A stretch of DNA of 64,000 bases from an uncultured Chlamydiae bacterium (GTDB lineage Bacteria > Chlamydiota > Chlamydiia > Chlamydiales > SM23-39): contig CAITMJ010000021.1 of NCBI GenBank assembly GCA_903893545.1, positions 124,001 to 188,000 of the forward strand, read 5' to 3'. Position 1 is the stretch's first letter; every line of letters starts with the position of its first letter. A program made the translations under genes and the position numbers. Below, in pieces: positions 58,532-64,000 of the stretch. The notes under the pieces were generated by a model. The model did no database searches. It was not told where the DNA came from and saw only the letters and a program-made list of their open reading frames with translations.

Positions 58532-59198
58532 AAATCTTGAATTCGGCGCGACGATTCTGTTTCCAATCTTCAGAACCGTGTCCTGAAGAAAGAGGGTCTT
58601 CTTTGCCGCGAGAAACTGTATAGAGTCGATTGAGGTCGACCCCGTTTTTGACAAGTAGGCCTCGGATGTAGTTTGCTCTTCGCATGCCAAGGGCCATGTT
58701 GTAGCCCGCAGAAGCTCTTTCATCGCAGTGGCCCGAAACAACGACGTAAGTATGGGGGTTTTTCTTCAAATAGGCGACGATTTGCTGGATTGTCTGCAGT
58801 TCATTTTTATCTTTCAAAACATGTTCATCTGTTTCGAAATGAACCGACTGAAAAAGACTTCGCAAAGTGTCAGGGGCAGTGTAAAATTGATCGAGAGAGG
58901 GAATGCCTTTTTTACCTGGGATGCCTTTGGGTTGTGGCAGCGCTGCATCGCTTAAGGCTAGAGAATTTTTAAGATCGGCGTCCTTAAGAGGGATGAACTC
59001 ATCATCGTTCGGCCCCAGAAATTCCTCATCGGAAGTCAACATTTTTGAATCATAATCTTTTCCGCAAAGAACATCGACTCCGCGTTGGAGATAACGACCG
59101 GCTGTTTTCACATCTTCCCAACCTTGGGAGCTGTTTTTCGCGCACCCAACAAGAAAAAGCATGGTAACTAGGGAAAAAAAACGACTAAATAACTTCAT
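58518..59198 (-). CDS. pal: peptidoglycan-associated lipoprotein Pal
   Basis: 226 residues. Signal peptide and lipobox LVGC (Cys 19). C-terminal OmpA-like domain (about 115-224): HFETDEHVLKDKNELQTIQQIVAYL, VVSGHCDERASAGYNMALGMRRANYIRGLLVKNGVDLNRLYTVSRGKEDPLSSG, the mDAP-binding consensus. The long linker (about 20-110) is unusual in length for Pal and rich in charged residues. Holds the outer membrane to peptidoglycan as part of Tol-Pal. Confidence 0.94.
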   Translation of the reverse strand: MKLFSRFFSLVTMLFLVGCAKNSSQGWEDVKTAGRYLQRGVDVLCGKDYDSKMLTSDEEFLGPNDDEFIPLKDADLKNSLALSDAALPQPKGIPGKKGIPSLDQFYTAPDTLRSLFQSVHFETDEHVLKDKNELQTIQQIVAYLKKNPHTYVVVSGHCDERASAGYNMALGMRRANYIRGLLVKNGVDLNRLYTVSRGKEDPLSSGHGSEDWKQNRRAEFKIYEKK

Positions 59199-59259
59199 GA
59201 CATCCTCGAGAACTCATCTTCTCTTTAATGTAATTGATTTTCGATTTCTTGACGATCCT

Positions 59260-60597
59260 TTATCGCGACTCCCACGAGGCAAACCGCTTTTGACCCATTC
59301 CTTTCGTGATGGGAATCGGTTCTTTTTGGCGCAAGTTGATCAGGAATAATTGTCCTTCCTCATCGCCGTCGGTGTTGTAAACGAGATGGAGACTATCGGG
59401 ACCCCAAGTTGGATTTTCTTTATTTTCAGAACCGGTTGTTAGAGGAGTTTCTGTTTCTGTTTCGAAATCGTAAATCCAAATTTGCCGAATACCATCTTCT
59501 TTCGCGCTGTAAGCGAGTTTTTTGCCATCCGGCGACCAGGAAGGAGAGGTGTTTTCTCGGTTTTTCTTCGTGATCATTTTAGGATGGGGCCTCTGCGTAT
59601 TTTTTGAAGAGAGGACTTCGATTAAATAGATGCGGGGAGGGCCATCTTTATCTGAGACAAAGGCGATTTTATTTCCATCGGGACTAAATGTAGGAGATGC
59701 TTGCGTTGCGCGAGGGGAAGAATAGAGCTGCCTTGATTTTCCTAAAGGTTTTCCTTTGGTGTCAAAATTTTGCAAGAAAAGATCTGGCCGACCGGCGACG
59801 TCAGAAATAAATGCCATTTGCGATCCTTTTGCATTGATTGAGGGAAGGACTTGGTTCCCTCGAAGTTCAAATGCGGTTTCGCTTTTTTGTCTGGAAGCTC
59901 GATAAATCTTCGATTGTCCTTGTTTATAGGATACAAAGAAAAATTCTGGATTGGCTTGAGAGGCTGTACCGGGGAAAAATGAGGGAGAGACGCAGTAATC
60001 TCCTTCAAATGTCTCCTGTCGGGCATTGAATCCATCGTAATCGCTGATCCAGATTTCCGAGACCCATCGAGAGCTTTCTTCGTCTTTTGCTCGATTGGAG
60101 AAGATGAGGCGGAGCGATGCGATGCCTTCGATTCCGAAGAGATCTTTGTGGATTGTATCGGCGATTTTATGAAGCTGTTTTCGATCTTCCTCTAAACGAC
60201 CGGTTAAGGGGATTTCCGCATAGCGTTTGGAAGTTTCTTTTTCGATATTGAATGCGGTGATTTGTAGAGATTCTTTAAAGGCATTTACAGCAAGGACAAA
60301 AGGGATTTTTTCCTTTCGCCAAAGAGAGAGGTCGAACTGTTTTTTAATATCTGGCCAACGAAATGTTTCATCCCACTCATCGCGTAGAGGGACAATGCTT
60401 GCTAAGCCTCCGACATTGAAATCTATCTCTAGAACGGCTCTTAGCTCTGCAAAGTAACGCCAATCGAATTCGCTTGGCTCTGTATGAATCCTCGTGAGAT
60501 AAATAGGTTTGAGATCTGCCGCGGTTTTTAGCCGTATTTCGATCTCCTCAGCGTGGAGAAAGGTTGTCAGTAATAGGAAAAAAAATTTAAAGCGCAT
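59260..60597 (-). CDS. tolB: Tol-Pal protein TolB
   Basis: 445 residues from ATG 60597; an upstream TTG at 60609 is less likely. Signal peptide ends FLHA-EE. N-terminal two-layer domain (about 20-160) and C-terminal six-blade beta-propeller with WD40-like units (QTFSPDGNKIAFVSDKDGPPRIYLIE, TSPSWSPDGKKLAYSAKEDGIRQIWIYDFE, NPTWGPDSLHLVYNTDGDEEGQLFLINL). Interacts with Pal and TolA in the periplasm. Starts inside the end of the TolA-like gene (11-bp overlap). Confidence 0.93.
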   Translation of the reverse strand: MRFKFFFLLLTTFLHAEEIEIRLKTAADLKPIYLTRIHTEPSEFDWRYFAELRAVLEIDFNVGGLASIVPLRDEWDETFRWPDIKKQFDLSLWRKEKIPFVLAVNAFKESLQITAFNIEKETSKRYAEIPLTGRLEEDRKQLHKIADTIHKDLFGIEGIASLRLIFSNRAKDEESSRWVSEIWISDYDGFNARQETFEGDYCVSPSFFPGTASQANPEFFFVSYKQGQSKIYRASRQKSETAFELRGNQVLPSINAKGSQMAFISDVAGRPDLFLQNFDTKGKPLGKSRQLYSSPRATQASPTFSPDGNKIAFVSDKDGPPRIYLIEVLSSKNTQRPHPKMITKKNRENTSPSWSPDGKKLAYSAKEDGIRQIWIYDFETETETPLTTGSENKENPTWGPDSLHLVYNTDGDEEGQLFLINLRQKEPIPITKGMGQKRFASWESR

Positions 60598-61216
60598 TTG
60601 AGAATACAATTGTCAATGTGGTCACTTCATTTAAACATGGAAACTGTAGCTCAGGCAACCGCTTTTTAAGAAATGCTGCATTTTTTTGGCTTTTTGCTTC
60701 CAAAATTTCAAGATTTTCTAGGGTGCCGACCTTGCCAATGGACAGTTTCACTTTCACTAAGCCAAATTCAGGAAGTTCCAAAGTCTCTTGTAAAAGAGCT
60801 GCAATTTGTTCGGCGGCCAAAGGCTCCTGCACTTGGGTTGAAATCTGGAGATCTAGAGTCGGAACAATGATTTCTGATTTTTTTGAAAAAGAGGTTGCTT
60901 TTGTCAGAGACTCTAGGCTCTCTTCAATTTCTTTCAGTAAAAGAGTCTCTTCCTTTTTGGGAAGGGAGGCTGTTTTTTTTGTCGTTTTTACTATTTTTTC
61001 TTTTTGGGGTTCTTTCGCGATTTTTGGCGATTGTTCTCTCTCAATTTGCTTAGATTGAGAAGTGAGAATGACTGTATGGACCGCCACCTTTTTTCTTTTT
61101 ATCGGAGTGTGATGCATCCAATGATCGACTCCGAGCATGCTTAAGAGAAGTCCATGAGCCACGAGAACTGTGATGAGAATTTGTGTTCCACGAGAACAAG
61201 AAAGATACCAACGCAT
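60587..61216 (-). CDS. tolA: TolA-like periplasmic-spanning protein
   Basis: 209 residues: short cytosolic N-terminus, one membrane helix (GTQILITVLVAHGLLLSML, about 10-28), a basic Lys/Glu-rich segment (QKEKIVKTTKKTASLPKKEETLLLKEIEESLESL), and a C-terminal alpha/beta domain (VKVKLSIGKVGTLENLEILEAKS...FPCLNEVTTLTIVF) like the TonB/TolA C-terminal fold. It sits between tolR and tolB, as expected for TolA. Shorter than E. coli TolA (~420), because the helical stalk is reduced. Identification rests on context and layout. Confidence 0.8.
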   Translation of the reverse strand: MRWYLSCSRGTQILITVLVAHGLLLSMLGVDHWMHHTPIKRKKVAVHTVILTSQSKQIEREQSPKIAKEPQKEKIVKTTKKTASLPKKEETLLLKEIEESLESLTKATSFSKKSEIIVPTLDLQISTQVQEPLAAEQIAALLQETLELPEFGLVKVKLSIGKVGTLENLEILEAKSQKNAAFLKKRLPELQFPCLNEVTTLTIVFSNAL

Positions 61217-61218
61217 TC

Positions 61219-61641
61219 TTACCCGGGTTTTAAAATAACATCCATTTGGTCAAAACCGCATTTTTCAAGCGTGTTTTTCACTGTTTGATAGGTGCCAAAT
61301 GATGCGTTTTTATCGTGAATCACTTGTGGGATTTTTTGAGGATAAAGTTTTTTTTGCGCAAGAAGCTCTTTTTCTAATTCTGCGATTGAACGCTTCTGTC
61401 CTTGCATCCAAATGGTATTGTCGGCCTTGACAACGATTGCAAGAGGCGCAGATTCTAGAGGAGTGGTCTCTTTTCTCTTCTCAACGCCACCGGTGGCTAG
61501 ATCTACAGATTCAGTTTCGAGAATTGGAGCGATCAGCATAAAGGAAATTAAGACGACAAAGACAACGTCGATCAAAGGAGTTAGGTTGACGATTGGCTCT
61601 TCAGAGGCTCCGATTTCTTTGGCGAAATGTTTCCATCGCAT
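61219..61641 (-). CDS. tolR: TolR/ExbD family protein
   Basis: 140 residues from ATG 61641. One membrane helix with the conserved proton-channel Asp (NLTPLIDVVFVVLISFMLIAPI, about 18-39), then a periplasmic domain (TTPLESAPLAIVVKADNTIWMQGQKRSIAEL...). Works with TolQ as the proton-driven motor. The first Met falls just before the tolQ stop, so the two are tightly coupled. A longer upstream reading lies inside tolQ. Confidence 0.92.
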   Translation of the reverse strand: MRWKHFAKEIGASEEPIVNLTPLIDVVFVVLISFMLIAPILETESVDLATGGVEKRKETTPLESAPLAIVVKADNTIWMQGQKRSIAELEKELLAQKKLYPQKIPQVIHDKNASFGTYQTVKNTLEKCGFDQMDVILKPG

Positions 61642-61642
61642 T

Positions 61643-62380
61643 TTATTCTCTACGGTATTGAAGCTCGATGGCAGCCAGAAGAGTGTGAGAAAAGGTTTCC
61701 ATATCGCGGCGCGTTTCGCGCTCGGCATTTTTTAAATAACTATGGCCAATTAAGGCTGGAATGGCGACGAGAAGGCCGAGAACGGTGGTGGCAAGAGCCA
61801 TAGAAAGGCCAGAAAGCATGGAGGCATTGCTGGATTGCAGCCCCCCTTGTAGCTGAGAAAATGTAAGCAAAATTCCCCAGACGGTCCCCAAAAGCCCTAA
61901 AAAGGGGGCTAGAGTCACAATCATGGAAAGGACGAAGATATGTTTGTCGAGTTTTTTACAAGCTGATGACATTGAAGCAGTTACCTGAGATTCTATGAGC
62001 TCTATATCGGACCCGGAAAGGGTTGTACGCGCTTGGTGATTGCGGCTCATGAGCTGGAGCGTTTGCTGCTTGACGGCTCGGTAGATCTCAAAGAGAGGGT
62101 TTGGGATTTCTCCAATGCGACTTGAGATTGGACGATTCCATTGAAGATTGAGCGGATCGTCTTTTTTTTCGCCAAATTGGTCAAAAAAATGGGACGAAAG
62201 TTTTCGAACGGCCCAAAATTGCCAGCTTTTATAGAGGACAATGACCCAGCAAAGAGCTGAAAGGATGAAAAGTCCCCAGAAGATTCCTTTGCCGAACCAG
62301 TCGGACTGAAAATATGCCGAAAGAAAGGGGTTGCCTGTCGCGATCATATTTGCGTATTCTAGCCCAAAGCTAAGATACAT
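61643..62380 (-). CDS. tolQ: TolQ/ExbB family protein
   Basis: 245 residues if the start is ATG 62380, which lies inside a palindrome copy; ATG 62347 (234 residues) is an alternative. Three membrane helices (FWGLFILSALCWVIVLYKSW near 30-50, FVLSMIVTLAPFLGLLGTVWGILLTFSQ near 140-168, and MALATTVLGLLVAIPALIGHSYL near 187-210) are as in TolQ; the GTVWGI motif and its Thr are part of the ion path. Head of the Tol-Pal run on the minus strand, divergent from tatD. Confidence 0.93.
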   Translation of the reverse strand: MYLSFGLEYANMIATGNPFLSAYFQSDWFGKGIFWGLFILSALCWVIVLYKSWQFWAVRKLSSHFFDQFGEKKDDPLNLQWNRPISSRIGEIPNPLFEIYRAVKQQTLQLMSRNHQARTTLSGSDIELIESQVTASMSSACKKLDKHIFVLSMIVTLAPFLGLLGTVWGILLTFSQLQGGLQSSNASMLSGLSMALATTVLGLLVAIPALIGHSYLKNAERETRRDMETFSHTLLAAIELQYRRE

Positions 62381-62397
62381 GTAAAGCCGCTTTACAT
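62379..62397. repeat. palindrome between tolQ and tatD
   Basis: Perfect 9-nt arms ATGTAAAGC / GCTTTACAT around C, 10 bases upstream of the tatD ATG and covering the upstream tolQ start codon. As with the copy at 4997-5019 it lies between divergent genes. Confidence 0.75.
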
Positions 62398-62406
62398 TGG
62401 AAAAAA

Positions 62407-63165
62407 ATGATACATTTTTTTGATTCTCACGCGCACCTGACTGCGCCAGAAGTGTTGACCCACCTAGATGGCATTTTAGCAAGAGCTAAAAAAGCCGGAG
62501 TCGATCGCATGATCAATATTTGTACATGCAGAACTACGTTAGAAGAGGGGTTAAAATTAAAAGGCATGCTCAATGCGGGCGCTACGACGCCGCATGATGT
62601 GGAAAAAGATGGTGAGGCTGATTTTGGAGTGTTTGAGCGGGCGGCAAGGGAAGGAAAGATTATCGCCATTGGCGAAACGGGATTGGATTATCATTATCAG
62701 CATTCAGATCGCAAAGTGCAAAAGAAGTTCCTTATTCGCTATTTGCACTTGGCTGCAGAGTTGAATTTACCAGTTATTTTTCACTGTAGAGAGGCGTTTG
62801 AAGATCTATTTGAGATTGTCGATCAGGAGTATCCTAAGAGGGCCCCGGCGATTTTGCATTGTTTTACTGGAACGGAAGCAGAGGCAGAAGGGGTTTTGGA
62901 AAGAGGATGGCATCTTTCGCTCAGTGGAATCGTTACTTTTAAAAAGAGCACAGCGCTGCAAGAGGTGGCAAAATTTGTCCCTTTAGAGCAGCTCCTCATC
63001 GAAACTGACACCCCTTATCTAGCGCCTCAAAGTAAGCGGGGCAGGCAAAATGAGCCTGCTTTTGTTGTTGAAACTGCGGCTTGTATTGCAATGTTAAGAG
63101 GGGAGACTCTAGAACTTATCGCAAAACATACGCGGGAAAATGGGATTCGACTTTTCTCCTTGTAA
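62407..63165 (+). CDS. tatD: TatD-family metal-dependent DNase
   Basis: 252 residues. DNase/hydrolase of the amidohydrolase fold. Metal ligands: His8 and His10 in FDSHAHL, Glu in GETGLDYHYQ, His in VIFHCREA, His in LHCFTG, and Asp in LIETDTPYLAP. Normal length. Chlamydia has a TatD gene near tolQ and sdhC too. Divergent from tolQ; the palindrome at 62379 lies between them. Confidence 0.95.
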   Translation: MIHFFDSHAHLTAPEVLTHLDGILARAKKAGVDRMINICTCRTTLEEGLKLKGMLNAGATTPHDVEKDGEADFGVFERAAREGKIIAIGETGLDYHYQHSDRKVQKKFLIRYLHLAAELNLPVIFHCREAFEDLFEIVDQEYPKRAPAILHCFTGTEAEAEGVLERGWHLSLSGIVTFKKSTALQEVAKFVPLEQLLIETDTPYLAPQSKRGRQNEPAFVVETAACIAMLRGETLELIAKHTRENGIRLFSL

Positions 63166-63189
63166 TATTGGATGGAAATCCTTTAAAAA

Positions 63190-63978
63190 ATGACTATGGA
63201 ATCGGCTTCTCCCTTACAAATCTCTTCTGCTTTTATCTGGCGAAGAGTTCATTCTCTGATGGGCTTTTGGCTAGTGCTTTATCTGATCCTTCATCTGATT
63301 ACGAACTCCCAAGCAGCGTTGTGGATGGGTAATGATGGCGCAGGGTTTGTGCGGATGGTCAATGCGCTTGAATCTCTACCTTATTTGCATGTCGTCGAAG
63401 TAATTCTAATTGGCGTTCCCCTCGCAATTCATCTGGTCTGGGGGATCAAACGGACTTTGGAAGCTCGTAGCAATGTAGTCTCGTTAAAATATGAGCGAAA
63501 TATTGCCTACAGCTTACAGAGGTTAACTTCTTGGATATTGACTGTGGGAATTATCGGGCATGTGGTTCAAATGCGTTTTCTCGAGATGCCAAAGCAAGTG
63601 GAAGTAAATGGCCAAGAACAGTCGATGGTCATATTGAATGTGGACGATGGATTATACCCGTTAGCCTTGCGGTTAGGTGTAACGCTGCAGGATTCTGAAA
63701 AGCCCAATCAAGTGGTAGCGGTGGCGGATAGTCCTGGGAAAGCGATGCTTCTGATGCTTCGAGCTACGTTTAAATCTCCTCTTTATGCGGTGCTTTATAC
63801 GATTTTTCTTTTGGCTGCAGCGTTTCATGCATTCAATGGATTTTGGACGTTTTTGGTTACATGGGGCGTTATTCTCTCTTATCGTTCGCAAAAAGCGATG
63901 ATTCCCGTCTGCATGATCGGCGTCGCTGTCTTGGCTTTTTTAGGCCTGGCAGCTATTTGGGGAAGTTATTGGAAATAG
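63190..63978 (+). CDS. sdhC: succinate dehydrogenase cytochrome b556 subunit
   Basis: 262 residues, longer than E. coli SdhC (129) because it is the type B (five-helix) single-subunit form. Begins with the conserved RRVHSLMGFWLVLYLILHLITNS, containing a heme-ligand His, and has further His residues in HVVEVILIG, HLVWGIKR, GHVVQMRF and AAFHAFNGFW. Membrane anchor of complex II carrying two hemes. Next codons after a 1-bp gap probably begin sdhA, as in Chlamydia (sdhC-A-B). Confidence 0.93.
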   Translation: MTMESASPLQISSAFIWRRVHSLMGFWLVLYLILHLITNSQAALWMGNDGAGFVRMVNALESLPYLHVVEVILIGVPLAIHLVWGIKRTLEARSNVVSLKYERNIAYSLQRLTSWILTVGIIGHVVQMRFLEMPKQVEVNGQEQSMVILNVDDGLYPLALRLGVTLQDSEKPNQVVAVADSPGKAMLLMLRATFKSPLYAVLYTIFLLAAAFHAFNGFWTFLVTWGVILSYRSQKAMIPVCMIGVAVLAFLGLAAIWGSYWK

Positions 63979-63979
63979 A

Positions 63980-64000
63980 ATGTCGAAAAAAGATGTAATC
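63980..64000 (+). CDS. sdhA: start of the next gene, probably sdhA (partial)
   Basis: Seven codons are visible (MSKKDVI). By the order sdhC-sdhA-sdhB known in Chlamydia this should be the flavoprotein subunit of succinate dehydrogenase. No direct sequence evidence beyond the start. Confidence 0.55.

Noticed and set aside
1..64000. CRISPR array or tandem DNA repeats
   Set aside because: No regularly spaced direct repeats were seen; the MORN genes repeat at protein level only.

Overview
The window looks like chromosomal DNA of an environmental chlamydia (order Parachlamydiales; a Waddlia- or Parachlamydia-type organism is my best guess, not proven). Reasons: (i) a tolQ-tolR-tolA-tolB-pal-LysM block beside tatD and sdhC, a gspD-E-F-G block, an ispA/hexapeptide-transferase pair, and a yggT-dusB pair, which are arrangements I remember from Chlamydia genomes; (ii) the long GreA with a ~550-residue N-terminal extension that is typical of Chlamydiae; (iii) a DUF687-type protein, a family I know only from Chlamydiae; (iv) two Legionella-MOMP-like porins, a family expanded in Waddlia and Simkania; (v) genes absent from Chlamydiaceae, such as murI and glucokinase. 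No rRNA operon or CRISPR array is present; one tRNA gene is.

Layout. 1-4958 (minus): truncated dapA, a small hypothetical, and a tight cassette ung > MFS transporter > HlyD-like adaptor > Rsm22-like methyltransferase. 4997-5427: a palindrome, a strong promoter, a 95-residue hypothetical gene, and tRNA-Pro(GGG) overlapping its 3' end. 5382-10223: a small, partly decayed integrative element bounded by the tRNA-Pro gene and a degenerate tRNA-Pro 3' fragment. It holds a tyrosine integrase, a DUF5681 pseudogene, a 59-residue gene, a PD-(D/E)XK-like protein and a 412-residue unknown. 10290-16404: DUF687 protein, lipoprotein, ogt, a large lipase-like protein and an RlmD-family methyltransferase. 16612-24161: hexapeptide protein, ispA, recA, two porins flanking glk, and an NlpC/P60 hydrolase. 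24191-37355: peptide-binding lipoprotein, folate cyclo-ligase, a YwqK/MORN-type lipoprotein, a PilM/GspL-like plus PilO/GspM-like pair, yggT-dusB, NYN ribonuclease, rdgB, greA, a glycosyltransferase and two membrane hypotheticals. 37559-47266: type II secretion operon (leading hypothetical, gspD, gspE, gspF, gspG, gspH-like) followed by a large YwqK/MORN protein. 47374-57034: a 35-residue peptide gene with its own terminator, rsmD, VWA and TPR proteins, two transporters, a membrane/TPR protein, a glycine-zipper lipoprotein and an OmpR/PhoB-type regulator. 57091-62380: murI, LysM lipoprotein and the Tol-Pal system in one minus-strand run. 62407-64000: tatD, sdhC and the first codons of the next gene (probably sdhA).

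Themes. Much of the window serves the envelope: Tol-Pal, porins, NlpC/P60, LysM, MurI and DapA (peptidoglycan and outer-membrane maintenance), plus type II secretion split over two loci (28 kb and 37-45 kb). Each secretion locus is followed by a YwqK/MORN-repeat protein. The strongest unexplained signals are a recurrent palindrome, ATGTAAAGCNGCTTTACAT, found both between genes and in frame inside genes; a long inverted repeat that would bury the ribosome binding site of a lipoprotein gene; and a gspH-like pseudopilin whose signal motif lies upstream of any normal start codon.
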